From positions 1 through 39,194 of the forward strand of contig NZ_QXQP01000016.1 of assembly GCF_003660265.1 (NCBI RefSeq): 39,194 nt of DNA. Direction: 5' to 3'. A program made the translations under genes and the position numbers. The DNA is from Helicobacter mehlei. Its GTDB lineage: Bacteria > Campylobacterota > Campylobacteria > Campylobacterales > Helicobacteraceae. Shown in pieces: positions 6,700-14,813 of this stretch. The number at the start of each line of letters is the position of its first letter. Position 1 is the stretch's first letter. The notes under the pieces are model-generated. The model saw only the letters and a list, made by a program, of their open reading frames with translations, made no database searches and was not told where the DNA came from.

Positions 6700-8676
6700 A
6701 TGTTTTTCAAATGGCGCTCATCTCAGGTGACACACAAAAAGGCCCCTCTCAATCTTAATTGGCTTGTCCCTTACAAGGATTTAGGGCGTTTGGAGATCAA
6801 AGATCTTTTGGCGCAGAATCGAGTGTCTTTGCTCATGGCGTTTGTGCCCGCTACTTTGCCCTTTAACCAAGTGGTGCAGACACTTGAAAATCAGTTTTCT
6901 AGCGTTCCGGTGCGCTTTGTTATCCAAACTGCGGGGCAATTAGGTGGCTCACACCAAGATTTTTATAACCTGCACCAATCTGAGCAAATCCTCTTGCACC
7001 TCTTTGGCTCTAGCATCATCGAGCAAATTGAAACTTTCATGGTGGATACCCTCTGTTCTGACTTGCAAAGGGGCGAAGTTAGCATGGACATTGACACACG
7101 CAAGGATAAGATTAAAGAACAGATCGAACAACGGGTGCGCCCACACATGCATGTTGATCCCGCTGATACCTTTATTTTGAACTATTTTCCGGGCTTGAGC
7201 GCATCTGAGAGTTTCTTTTTAGAAGCTTTTGTAAAATCCAATGTTCCTTTGAGCCACTTGGTGGGGGGGAGTGCCGGGGGCAAACTAGATTTTAAAGAGG
7301 CAAATTTAGCCTTGAATGGCAAAATCAGCGCACATGAGGCAGTCTTGATCTATTGTAAATTAGCTAAGGGTTATTATTATGATATTTTCACCACACATAA
7401 TTTTGAAAAAACCCAAACTTCTTTTTTAATCGGGGAGTGCAACCCAGAATTACGGCAGGTCAAATCCTTTTTAATCCATAACGAATTAGTGCCCGCGCTT
7501 GATGCGATCTGTACACATTTTAATTGCATCCCTAACGAATTGCCCAAAATGATGGCAGACTACACCTTTGCGGTGGAGGTAGGAGGACAGATTTTTATCC
7601 GTTCGGTGGGGAGTTTCAATGAGGACAAAAGCATTCGATTTTTCTGCGATCTTTACTTTGGGGAAACCTTGCTCTTAGTCAAGGCTGGGGATTTTGTCCA
7701 AAGCACGCACCGCAAGTTCCAAAATTTTATGCAAGGGCGACGGGCTTTAGCCATTTTAGCCAATGATTGTATCTTGCGCCGTGTGAATAATCAACAGAGT
7801 TTATCCCAATTCAAAGAATTTGATAACTGCCCCATTAGTGGTTTTTCCACCTTTGGTGAGGTTTCCCAAAACTTGCACCAAAACCAAACCCTCACGGCTC
7901 TATGTATTTTCGAGGGCAATCCTAGTAAGGAGGCCAGCAAGGGATTTTTCGTCAATTTCAGAAACACCCTTTTTTATTACGAACAGATCAAGAGCAACCG
8001 TTTAAATAAAACCCTTGCGATTAAAGACACGCTCTTGGAGCAATACGAGGGCTATAACCAGATTGTAGGGGCTAATAATTCCTATCTCAAAGAGATCGCC
8101 ACAAAAGCGAGTGCCAATAATGATTATGTCAATGCGGTTAAAGAAGAGGTGTTGAAGTTACAAAGCTCAATGGCGACACTCAAAAACCTTTCCAATACCC
8201 TTTCCTCAATTGTGGGCACGATTGATGGCAATATTTCAGAGGTCTCTACAGCTCTACAAAAGATCGATCGCGTGTCTTACCAAACTAACTTGCTTGCCCT
8301 CAATGCCGCCATAGAAGCTGCACGCGCAGGCGAACATGGGCGTGGGTTTGCGGTGGTGGCTGATGAAGTGGGCAACTTAGCTAATGGCGTGCAACAGCGC
8401 TTAGAGGAGATCGGCGTTACTTTTTCCTCCATGAATGGGGCGGTGAAAAACATTGAGGATTCTTCTAAAGCGGTGTTGGATTCAGCCAATCAAAATAATG
8501 TGAGCTTAGATGAGCTCAATAAAGCGGTGGTGTCCCTAGAAGATCAATCCCAAGAAATGGAGCAGATTGCCCAAAAGAGTCTGCAAGACATCGCCCACAT
8601 TCAAGATCAAATCGAGCAAATTAAAGATCACATCGCCAAAAATAAAGAATTAATCCGCAAGCTTGTTTTTGCTTAA
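6700..8676 (+). CDS. Soluble FIST-domain methyl-accepting chemotaxis protein
   Basis: 658 residues with no transmembrane segment or signal peptide, so probably cytoplasmic. Roughly residues 30-400 look like the FIST N and FIST C sensory domains (for example [12 protein letters not shown] and [12 protein letters not shown]). A helical signalling domain follows, containing the chemoreceptor tip (about 525-562: [19 protein letters not shown], then [11 protein letters not shown]) that binds CheA and CheW. FIST domains are thought to bind small ligands such as amino acids, and the gene directly follows the 5-oxoproline operon, so a 5-oxoproline- or glutamate-related signal is plausible (inference). 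It differs from H. pylori TlpD, which is also soluble but carries a CZB domain. Good AGGAGG ribosome site. Confidence 0.88.
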   Translation: MFFKWRSSQVTHKKAPLNLNWLVPYKDLGRLEIKDLLAQNRVSLLMAFVPATLPFNQVVQTLENQFSSVPVRFVIQTAGQLGGSHQDFYNLHQSEQILLHLFGSSIIEQIETFMVDTLCSDLQRGEVSMDIDTRKDKIKEQIEQRVRPHMHVDPADTFILNYFPGLSASESFFLEAFVKSNVPLSHLVGGSAGGKLDFKEANLALNGKISAHEAVLIYCKLAKGYYYDIFTTHNFEKTQTSFLIGECNPELRQVKSFLIHNELVPALDAICTHFNCIPNELPKMMADYTFAVEVGGQIFIRSVGSFNEDKSIRFFCDLYFGETLLLVKAGDFVQSTHRKFQNFMQGRRALAILANDCILRRVNNQQSLSQFKEFDNCPISGFSTFGEVSQNLHQNQTLTALCIFEGNPSKEASKGFFVNFRNTLFYYEQIKSNRLNKTLAIKDTLLEQYEGYNQIVGANNSYLKEIATKASANNDYVNAVKEEVLKLQSSMATLKNLSNTLSSIVGTIDGNISEVSTALQKIDRVSYQTNLLALNAAIEAARAGEHGRGFAVVADEVGNLANGVQQRLEEIGVTFSSMNGAVKNIEDSSKAVLDSANQNNVSLDELNKAVVSLEDQSQEMEQIAQKSLQDIAHIQDQIEQIKDHIAKNKELIRKLVFA

Positions 8677-8697
8677 AATTGAGACTTAAAATGCACT

Positions 8698-8719
8698 GGG
8701 GCTAGCGGTGCTAGACCCC
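8698..8719 (+). repeat. GGGGCTAG/CTAGACCCC stem-loop
   Basis: GGGGCTAG pairs with CTAG-A-CCCC around a CGGTG loop with one bulged A. It lies 21 bp after the chemoreceptor stop and before the IS607-type relic. There is no T-run, so it could be a weak terminator or an element-end hairpin. Confidence 0.45.
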
Positions 8720-8772
8720 TTGACTCTCTCTGGCTAATATGAACAATTTTTAGATGCCTACCCCACCTAACC

Positions 8773-9144
8773 TTGAGAAATTGGGAGAAAAAAGGCTTGC
8801 TAAAACCCAACAATTACACAAAAGGCGGTGATCGTAGATACAAGCTAGATAGCCTAAAAACACAATGTCAGGTTAAGCGTTTAGTGCTCACCCATAAAGA
8901 CCGCTTTGGTGCGGAGTTGGTGTTTGCTATCTGTGAGGCTAAAGAGGTGGAGGTGGTTACCATCAATCAGGGTGATGAGAATGTCCGTTTTACTAAAGAA
9001 ACTACGGCTATGCCTTGTTTTGAGGAGGAGTTAGACAAAGATGTGTTAGAGATTATTGCCGTATTCTCCGCTAGACTTTATGGAGCACGCTCTAAGAAAA
9101 ACAGACAACTTTTAGAGCAGATGCAAGCGGTGGTAGAGAAATAG
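8773..9144 (+). pseudogene. IS607-type serine recombinase (TnpA), internally deleted
   Basis: The N-terminus has the second half of a MerR-like helix-turn-helix (LRNWEKKGLLKPNNYTKGG, DRRYKLDSL). The C-terminus has the conserved recombinase end (RLVLTHKDRFGAELVFAICE, IIAVFSARLYGARSKKNRQL). Between them the usual YARVS segment with the catalytic serine is missing, and the first half of the HTH is replaced by stop-containing sequence. The product cannot be an active recombinase. IS607 elements pair this gene with tnpB, whose remains follow at 9149. Confidence 0.75.
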
Positions 9145-9148
9145 TAGA

Positions 9149-9580
9149 ATGTCAAAAGCTCGCTTTTGCCCCACAAGATTGAACTAACCCCAAACATAAG
9201 GCTAAGACTCACTTTAAAAAGACTTTTGCCTGTGCTCGGACCTTCACGCATTTAAACCTAGCCTTAAGACTTGTTCTAGTTGTGGCAATATTAAAACCAC
9301 TTTGAAATTGAGCGAGCGGGTGTATCAGTGCGAGGCGTGCGGTGTTGTCTTGGATAGAGATTTTAACGCTAGTGTTAATCTAGTCCAGCACTTAGCAGGT
9401 AGAGATTCTACCGAATTTACGTCTGCGGACACAGCCCCGCACGCGGGGTCCCCGGCTCTGTTAAGCGATTTGGCAACAAATCGCCTAGCAACCAGAATGG
9501 TGAAACAGGAATACAACAGAAACCAACTGCCTATTCTCTATAATTTTTTTAAGTTTATAGGATTTTATGTGGTTTTATAA
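9149..9580 (+). pseudogene. TnpB remnant: start and zinc-ribbon end, middle deleted
   Basis: ATG at 9149 opens MSKARFCPTRLN and then stops, like the first residues of TnpB (KAFKFRLYPT). From about 9257 another frame gives the TnpB C-terminus: KTCSSCGNIKTTLKLSERVY, then CEACGVVLDRDFNASVNL, a four-cysteine zinc ribbon followed by the last RuvC acidic motif. The tail ATNRLATRMV is also typical. The RuvC core is lost, so there is no nuclease activity. It lies directly behind the tnpA relic, as in IS607 elements. Confidence 0.75.
9465..9484 (+). repeat. GNRA-type hairpin in the TnpB tail
   Basis: GCGATTTG, loop GCAA, CAAATCGC: a perfect 8-bp stem with a GNRA tetraloop. It lies in the region where TnpB guide RNAs overlap the 3' end of the gene, so it may be a relic of that scaffold. 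Confidence 0.5.
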
Positions 9581-9674
9581 GTTTGTGAGAACGGCTAGTT
9601 ACGCGCTCCTTAAGTTGTTCTTTATTTTTATTTCCCTAGAATCCCCCCCTCTATTTCTATGAAAAAGGATCGCC

Positions 9675-9770
9675 ATGTCCAACTTCGCTAGTTTTGTGCG
9701 GGGGGGGGGGGGGGTAACTCTCTCTAATTCTCTTGCTTTTTTAGCCCTCATTCTTGGGGGACTCTTATGA
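9675..9770 (+). CDS. 31-residue leader peptide with in-frame G15 tract
   Basis: ATG at 9675 follows AAGGA (9665-9669). The peptide reads MSNFASFVRGGGG, then VTLSNSLAFLALILGGLL, with a hydrophobic C-terminal half that could cross a membrane. The four glycines come from a run of 15 G (9700-9714). The TGA at 9768-9770 overlaps the ATG (9767) of the next gene. With 14 or 16 G the frame hits a stop just after the tract, so the hydrophobic part would be lost. The layout suggests a phase-variable, translationally coupled leader for the Sel1 lipoprotein. No homologue is known to me, and a chance ORF cannot be excluded. Confidence 0.5.
   Translation: MSNFASFVRGGGGVTLSNSLAFLALILGGLL
9700..9714 (+). 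repeat. Poly-G tract of 15
   Basis: The longest homopolymer in the window. In Helicobacter, G/C tracts of this length are classic slipped-strand mispairing sites. It lies inside the leader ORF at 9675-9770 and 52 bp before the lipoprotein ATG, so it could act on translation or on promoter spacing. Confidence 0.8.
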
Positions 9771-10472
9771 AAATCTTTAAATCATGTCCTATTGTGCTGG
9801 GTGGGTGTTTATTAGCCCCTATGTTAAGTGGGTGCTTGGGGGGGTTGTTGGGGAATTCACAACCCCAAGAAACACCCAATCAAATTTTGCAAAAAAAAAC
9901 GCCAAGAGTGGCAGCAGGCTAGGGGGGCTGAGGGGGCTAAACAACGACAGACAGGGCAGTCTTTACAAACACAATGGCAGTCTATACAAACGCAATTAGC
10001 CTACAAACGCGCCACATCATACCTAGCAAATCCAAACCAAGTAGGCTATGAAGACTATAGCTATGACGAAGCCCTAACAGACTTGCAAGAAGCCATCAAG
10101 GGGGGTAATGCTGATGCGCTGGTAGCACTAGGAGATATGTACTTTAATGCTCAGGGCGTGGCACAAGATGATGCCAAAGCCTTTGACTACTACACCCAAG
10201 CCGCTAGCAAAAAAGTTGTTAGCGCATACGCTAGATTAGCCCATATGTATGTCTTTGGTGCAGGCACAAAGCAAGACACTAAAAAAGCCTTAGAATACGC
10301 GAATTTAGCCGTTCAAGGGCAAAACATGCCCGCCCATTTGACTTTAGCGATCATGTACATCAATGGGATCGGTGTGCCCGAAAATGGCGACAAAGCCCGG
10401 GAACATTTAAACATTGCATGCAAAGGCAATGTCAAACAGGCTTGCCAAGTCTTGGATGTCATCGGTCAATAA
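9767..10472 (+). pseudogene. Sel1-repeat lipoprotein, frameshifted at an A9 tract
   Basis: ATG 9767 with GGGGGA upstream encodes a lipoprotein signal peptide ending LLAPMLSGC. It continues NSQPQETPNQILQKK and runs into nine A (9891-9899), after which it stops at 9920-9922. In the frame reached by removing one A, the protein continues RQEWQQARGAEGAKQRQTGQ and then about four Sel1-like repeats (ALGDMYFNAQGVAQDDAKAF, MYVFGAGTKQDTKKALEYA, IMYINGIGVPENGDKA). It ends with the paired-cysteine repeat ACKGNVKQACQVLDVIGQ of Hcp-type proteins. An intact version would be about 234 residues, anchored to the periplasmic face of a membrane. It may be switched off, phase variable, or miscalled by one base. 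Confidence 0.75.
9891..9899 (+). repeat. A9 tract that breaks the Sel1 lipoprotein frame
   Basis: Eight A would join the signal-peptide frame to the Sel1-repeat frame. Nine A gives a stop seven codons later. Confidence 0.7.
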
Positions 10473-10487
10473 GCTAAAGGAGAATAG

Positions 10488-12347
10488 ATGAAAACAAAAA
10501 TGAAGTTTGCGGCTTGTGTTTTGGGGTTGGGAGCGGGCATTTTGGGGGCAAAGCAGTTTGATCCGCAAGAATGCCAATTTCCTTTTAACTACAATGTGAT
10601 GCATGGGGCAATGAGCGGTTACCAATCCGTTGTAGGTGCTGCCGGATTGACAGAAAAAGATGCCATCGCATGTTTTAAAGTGGCTGTGCAAGCGGGGATT
10701 TACACCGCTTATACAGATTTGGGAAACTTGTATCAACAAGCCAAACAATACAAAAAAGCCCTAGAAGCCTACCAAAAGGCCGCTGAAAAGGGCGATGATG
10801 CTGCGATGATTCAATTGGGGACTATGTATAGCAGTGGATTGGGGGTTGCCAAAGACTACCACAAGGCGTTTAAATACTTTGAAAAAGCCTCGCTAAAAGG
10901 GAATGTTGCAGGACTTGTGGAATTGGGAGTTATGTATGAATATGGCTTGGGGGTGAAAAAAGACTATGCCAAGGCGATGGAGTATTATCAAAAAGGCAAG
11001 ACAGACAACGAGGGGAATATGGCATTGGGGGCATATGTGCAAATAGGACATTTGTATTTTGAGGGCTTGGGGGTGAAAAAAGACTATGCCAAGGCGATGG
11101 AGTATTTGAAGCAAGTAAGCACAAGCGATAACAAAGAGGTAGCCCGAGAAGCAAACCGCATGTTAGGCTCTATTTTTGAAAAGGGGGGCTATGGGGTTGA
11201 TCAAAATATTAGCCAAGCCCAATTCTATTACAAAGAGGGGGCTAAAGCGGGGGATCAAGAGTCCAAAAAAGACCTCATTAGACTCTTAAACGCCGAGGCT
11301 AAGAAATACCAAGATGGGCAAGATTATGACAACGCCCTTAAGCTTTACCAAGAGGTTGCTAATGCAGGCGATCCGGATGGTTATGTCCATATCGGGTTGT
11401 TGTATATAGGGGTGCAGGGGGAAAAAGGTGCCCAACAAGCCCTAGAATACTTTCAAAAGGCTACAGATAAGGGCAGTTCTTGGGGTTATGTGGAGCTGGG
11501 CAACATGTATAAAGATGGCAAGGGGGTAGCCCAAGACTACCAAGAGGCGATCAACTACTATAAAAAAGGCATGCAAACGGGCAATGCTTTGGGCTACTAT
11601 AGCATGGCCTCCTTATACCTTGAGGGCAAAGGCGTGCCTAAAAGCCCAACAAAAGCGATCGAGTATTACCAAAAAGCGGCCTCTTTGGGGAAGGGTGATG
11701 GTTGGTTTTATATCGGACAAATGTATGAGATGGGGCATGGGGTCAAACAAGATGATGCTAAAGCCATTCAATACTACCAAAAAGCTATCCGAAAGGGGAG
11801 TGCCTTGGCTTATGCGCGTCTAGCTAACTTCTATCAAAATGGGCGGGGGGTCAAACAAGACTATGCAAAGGCTATGGAGTTTTACCAACAAGCTGCCAAG
11901 TTAGGAGACATTGCAGGTTATGTGGGCATGGGGCAGTTATACAAAAATGGCTATGGGGTGAAACAAGATTATAGCAAAGCCATCAAGTATTACAGAAAGG
12001 CTGGAGAGGCAGGGTATTATTCTTTGGCTCTTGCCTCTCAGCAAGGTTTAGGGATGGTGCGCGACTACTTGGGTGCGATTACATACTACAGGCGTGCCAT
12101 CAACGCGGGCGATACAAGAGGCTACGCTGGTTTGGGCTCACTCTATGAGGGCGGGCACGCCTTCCGCCAAAACTTCGCCAAAGCCTTAGAACTTTATAAA
12201 AAAGCAGGGGATGCTGGCTATGCCGGGCTAGGCGCGCTCTATGCTAAGGGCTTGGGTGTGCCTAAAGATGCACAAAAAGCCCAAACATACTACAAAAAAG
12301 CCTGCGATCTAGGCTATGAGCAAGCCTGCACGCTTTTAAGCAAATGA
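10488..12347 (+). CDS. Large secreted Sel1-repeat protein
   Basis: 619 residues. The N-terminal signal peptide (MKTKMKFAACVLGLGAGILG, cut near residue 20) sends it to the periplasm or outside. The rest is about 14-15 Sel1 repeats of roughly 36-40 residues with the pattern LGxxYxxGxGVxxDYxKAxxYYxKA, forming an alpha-alpha solenoid for protein binding. Cysteines are rare, with a pair only in the last repeat (ACDLGYEQAC), unlike H. pylori Hcp proteins, which have a disulphide per repeat. RBS AGGAG at 10478-10482; 15 bp after the preceding Sel1 gene, so the two are probably cotranscribed. Two repeats share a 43-bp identical DNA block. The binding partner is unknown; some Sel1 proteins modulate hosts and others organise signalling. 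Confidence 0.85.
   Translation: MKTKMKFAACVLGLGAGILGAKQFDPQECQFPFNYNVMHGAMSGYQSVVGAAGLTEKDAIACFKVAVQAGIYTAYTDLGNLYQQAKQYKKALEAYQKAAEKGDDAAMIQLGTMYSSGLGVAKDYHKAFKYFEKASLKGNVAGLVELGVMYEYGLGVKKDYAKAMEYYQKGKTDNEGNMALGAYVQIGHLYFEGLGVKKDYAKAMEYLKQVSTSDNKEVAREANRMLGSIFEKGGYGVDQNISQAQFYYKEGAKAGDQESKKDLIRLLNAEAKKYQDGQDYDNALKLYQEVANAGDPDGYVHIGLLYIGVQGEKGAQQALEYFQKATDKGSSWGYVELGNMYKDGKGVAQDYQEAINYYKKGMQTGNALGYYSMASLYLEGKGVPKSPTKAIEYYQKAASLGKGDGWFYIGQMYEMGHGVKQDDAKAIQYYQKAIRKGSALAYARLANFYQNGRGVKQDYAKAMEFYQQAAKLGDIAGYVGMGQLYKNGYGVKQDYSKAIKYYRKAGEAGYYSLALASQQGLGMVRDYLGAITYYRRAINAGDTRGYAGLGSLYEGGHAFRQNFAKALELYKKAGDAGYAGLGALYAKGLGVPKDAQKAQTYYKKACDLGYEQACTLLSK
10944..10986 (+). repeat. 43-bp direct repeat, copy 1
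   Basis: Identical to 11064-11106 and exactly 120 bp (40 codons) apart, inside the Sel1 solenoid gene. Recombination between copies would add or remove one repeat without shifting frame. Confidence 0.85.
11064..11106 (+). repeat. 43-bp direct repeat, copy 2
   Basis: Second copy of the block at 10944-10986. It encodes GLGVKKDYAKAMEY of the following Sel1 repeat. Confidence 0.85.
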
Positions 12348-12364
12348 ACAACGGGGGCTAAGAG

Positions 12365-13444
12365 ATGAAAAAAGACTACCTAGACATTGTCCTAGCCGTG
12401 CTCAAAGAGGCAAAAGCCCCCGTGTCCATCCATGCGCTTTATAGCAGGGCACAGGAACTTTACAGCGCAGGCAAGATTAGCCAGATGTTTAGCACAGCAG
12501 AAGATGGGACTTATTACCCCGTGTGGTTGGCTTTAAAGAACAAAGAAACCCTGCCCTTTGTGCAGGTTTCACAACGCCCTATCACTATTGCCTTAAAAGA
12601 ATATGCGCTCAATGCAAAGAGCTCAACCCCGGCTTATGGCAGGATAGAAACCCACCACGAACGCCTATTACACCCTTTACTAGCCCACTTTGCTTACACC
12701 AAATGGGGCGCACACACCAAGACCATTTACCACGAAAAAGCCTTAAAGGGCACAAAGGGTAAAAACTCTTGGCTTTATCCGGACATGGTGGGGGCAAGCT
12801 TTACCTACCAAAACTTTGAGCCCACCTTGCGCCAATTTGTAGAAAACTTTGGCAATTTGCCCTTGAAACTCTTTTCTTTTGAGCTCAAAAAGGAGATGGA
12901 TTTAAGCCATTGCAGAGAATATTACTTCCAAGCCATTAGCAACAGCTCTTGGGCGCACGAGGGTTACTTGGTGGTGGAGAAAATCAACACAGCAGACAAT
13001 AATTTAATGGACTTGCTCAAACGCTTGCACACCAGCTTTGGCATTGGGGTTGTCTTGCTCAATGTGCAAGACATGCAAAAAAGCCAAGTGTTGTTAAACG
13101 CCAAATTTAAAGAAAATTTAGATCACGCCATGTTGGGCGAATTGTCCCAAAACAGCCCCGATTTTAAAGACTTCTTAAACGCTTTGACTCTCTATCACGA
13201 GGCGATTAAGGCGCACATGAGTGAGCAAACCAACTTTCAAGCCTTTGATAGCGTGCTAGACAAAGCGGCATTGCAAAATTATATCAGTAGGAGATTCTGC
13301 AACAAACCCCCAAAGAGTTATAAATGGCGATTAATAATGTCGTGCAAAGGGGAGGTAAGGTGTGTGCCTACGATGAAAATGGCGAGGAGCTTTTTAGTAA
13401 ATCTGGGGAGTTGGTGCGCTACACAAGCGATGCCGTATTTGTGA
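12365..13444 (+). CDS. hrgA: HrgA family protein (HARE-HTH plus PD-(D/E)XK-like nuclease)
   Basis: Residues 1-80 look like a HARE winged helix (DYLDIVLAVLKEAKAPVSIH, YYPVWLALKN), a domain found on restriction enzymes and chromatin proteins. Residues 98-176 carry E124 (TIYHEK), P139-D140 (WLYPDMVG) and E173-L-K175 (LFSFELKK), a PD-(D/E)XK nuclease pattern. H. pylori hrgA replaces the hpyIII restriction gene in some strains, so a DNA-cleavage or defence role fits (inference). The last 40 residues look wrong: they overlap the next gene out of frame. A frame at 13291-13323 (EILQQTPKEL then TAA) ends exactly before the next ATG, so a one-base shift near 13286-13292 has probably replaced the native end. 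ATG 12365, 17 bp after the Sel1 gene. Confidence 0.75.
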   Translation: MKKDYLDIVLAVLKEAKAPVSIHALYSRAQELYSAGKISQMFSTAEDGTYYPVWLALKNKETLPFVQVSQRPITIALKEYALNAKSSTPAYGRIETHHERLLHPLLAHFAYTKWGAHTKTIYHEKALKGTKGKNSWLYPDMVGASFTYQNFEPTLRQFVENFGNLPLKLFSFELKKEMDLSHCREYYFQAISNSSWAHEGYLVVEKINTADNNLMDLLKRLHTSFGIGVVLLNVQDMQKSQVLLNAKFKENLDHAMLGELSQNSPDFKDFLNALTLYHEAIKAHMSEQTNFQAFDSVLDKAALQNYISRRFCNKPPKSYKWRLIMSCKGEVRCVPTMKMARSFLVNLGSWCATQAMPYL

Positions 13445-14046
13445 GGCGGGGCAATCGGGTTTGCCAACTTGATATGTATGGCTATGTGGTGGATGGAAAT
13501 GTTAAGGAAGAGACGCAATCTGGAAATGAGCTTGCAGGTCTTATCTTTCTTGTATTGGGTTTATTCTATGGCCTCTTTTGGCTTCTGCGTTTCTCATTGC
13601 GGCACTACCGTATCACATCAGTGATTGTTGTTATTCTTTTTGGGTGTGTTCTGCTAGCAGGTCTTTTTTCCCCAAGTCTTAAGCCACACCAAGAAAAAGC
13701 TGTGTCCTTTAGCAAAGATTACAACCACCGGCAACAAGCCTTTCATGATGCCATGGGGCTTTTTACAGAGCAAGAATACAAAAAAGCCCTAGAGCGTTTT
13801 ATTTGGCTTGCCCAAATCAAATACCGCCCTGCCTTTAGTTCTTACATGGCGGGGCAATGTGCTTATAAAGAGAAACACTACCAAGAAGCCATTAAATTTT
13901 ATCAACAAAGCCTAGCGATTAAAAAACAGGCAAGCTACACAGCCATTTTATTAGAAAACCTAGCCAATGCCTATAAAGCCCTCAAAGATGAGAAACATTA
14001 TGCGCATTACAGGCATCTTTTAGAACAACAAAGAGCAAGGGATTGA
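13324..14046 (+). CDS. Membrane protein: beta-repeat domain, two TM helices, TPR domain
   Basis: 240 residues. Residues 5-60 form short beta repeats (VVQRGGKVCAYDENGEELF, VFVRRGNRVCQLDMYGYVV), similar to small beta-rich proteins I associate with Campylobacterota plasmids and islands. Two hydrophobic helices follow (about 69-90 and 97-118). The C-terminal part is TPR-like (QAFHDAMGLFTEQEYKKALE, CAYKEKHYQEAIKFYQQS, LENLANAYKALKDEKHYAHY). Both soluble domains should lie on the same side of the membrane if both helices cross. The ATG directly follows a TAA in the restored hrgA frame, so it is the next gene of that operon. Function unknown; an adaptor or membrane effector is conceivable. Confidence 0.7.
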   Translation: MAINNVVQRGGKVCAYDENGEELFSKSGELVRYTSDAVFVRRGNRVCQLDMYGYVVDGNVKEETQSGNELAGLIFLVLGLFYGLFWLLRFSLRHYRITSVIVVILFGCVLLAGLFSPSLKPHQEKAVSFSKDYNHRQQAFHDAMGLFTEQEYKKALERFIWLAQIKYRPAFSSYMAGQCAYKEKHYQEAIKFYQQSLAIKKQASYTAILLENLANAYKALKDEKHYAHYRHLLEQQRARD

Positions 14047-14128
14047 CAATAAGGGCGCAAGATTTAAGCCCCACCCCCTTTTCAAGTTTTGATCTCTTAG
14101 AGTGTGCGCGAGAGGGGGGAGCGACTAG

Positions 14129-14813
14129 CCCTCCAACTTTTCTTTTAACAGCGCGTTGAGCGCGCTAGGGTCTGCCCTTAAAAAAGAGAAGTTTCCCTTT
14201 GTTTATGAGGTTACCAAATACGCCAGTCCAGCCTTTTAAGCACTTAAACCTAGCGTTTCAAAAATTCTTTAGAGATTTAAAACTTGGCAAGGTGAGCTAC
14301 CCCCGATTTAAACGCAAAAGAGAATATCAAGGGAGCTTTTATATTGTGGGCGATGCTATTAAGGCGATTCAAGGCGATACCAAAGACTATCTCAAAGCCC
14401 CCAACTTGCCTAAAATCAAGATGACTAAAAAACTAGGATTTCAAGGCAAGATCAATGGTGCAACCATCACGCAAAAGGGAGATAATTTTTTCGTTTCGAT
14501 CCAAATAGACACCACGCAGGAGGAGTTTAAAGCGCACCACAAGCCCATAAAGAGTCATTGCACTTTAGGTGTGGATACGGGCATTAAAGCCTTTGCTAGT
14601 CTATCTAATGGCTTACGAGTCCAAGCACCCAAGCCCTTAAATAGGCTGATAAGATGGCAACAAAGACACTGCAGACAACTTAGCAAAAAACGGCATTGCA
14701 AAACCAAGAATGAAGGGATTAAAAAGTCTCGCAACTATCTTAAAGCCAGCTTGCGCCTAAATCGATGACAAGAAACAAATAAGATGGAGTCCGCATTAGA
14801 AAACCTAGCGATA
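14129..14813 (+). pseudogene. TnpB fragment, N-terminal half to RuvC-I
   Basis: A first frame (from about 14129) reads FNSALSALGSALKKEKFPF and VYEVTKYAS. It then shifts into the ORF at 14199, which continues QPFKHLNLAFQKFFRDLKLG, YPRFKRK, and GVDTGIKAFASLSNG with the first RuvC aspartate (D126 of the ORF). It ends near KASLRLNR at a TGA. A short trace ALENLAI at 14793-14813 is from the next conserved TnpB block. The true N-terminus, the zinc ribbon and the rest of RuvC are missing, so it is inactive. Classed as IS605/IS607-family TnpB. Confidence 0.8.

Noticed and set aside
9700-9714. Poly-G as a pure assembly artefact
   Set aside because: Not provable either way. The tract keeps a frame that ends exactly at an ATGA overlap with a good ribosome site upstream, so it is kept as real with moderate confidence.
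10944-11106. Direct repeats as a CRISPR array
   Set aside because: Only two copies, inside a coding Sel1 gene in frame, with no regular spacers and no cas genes.
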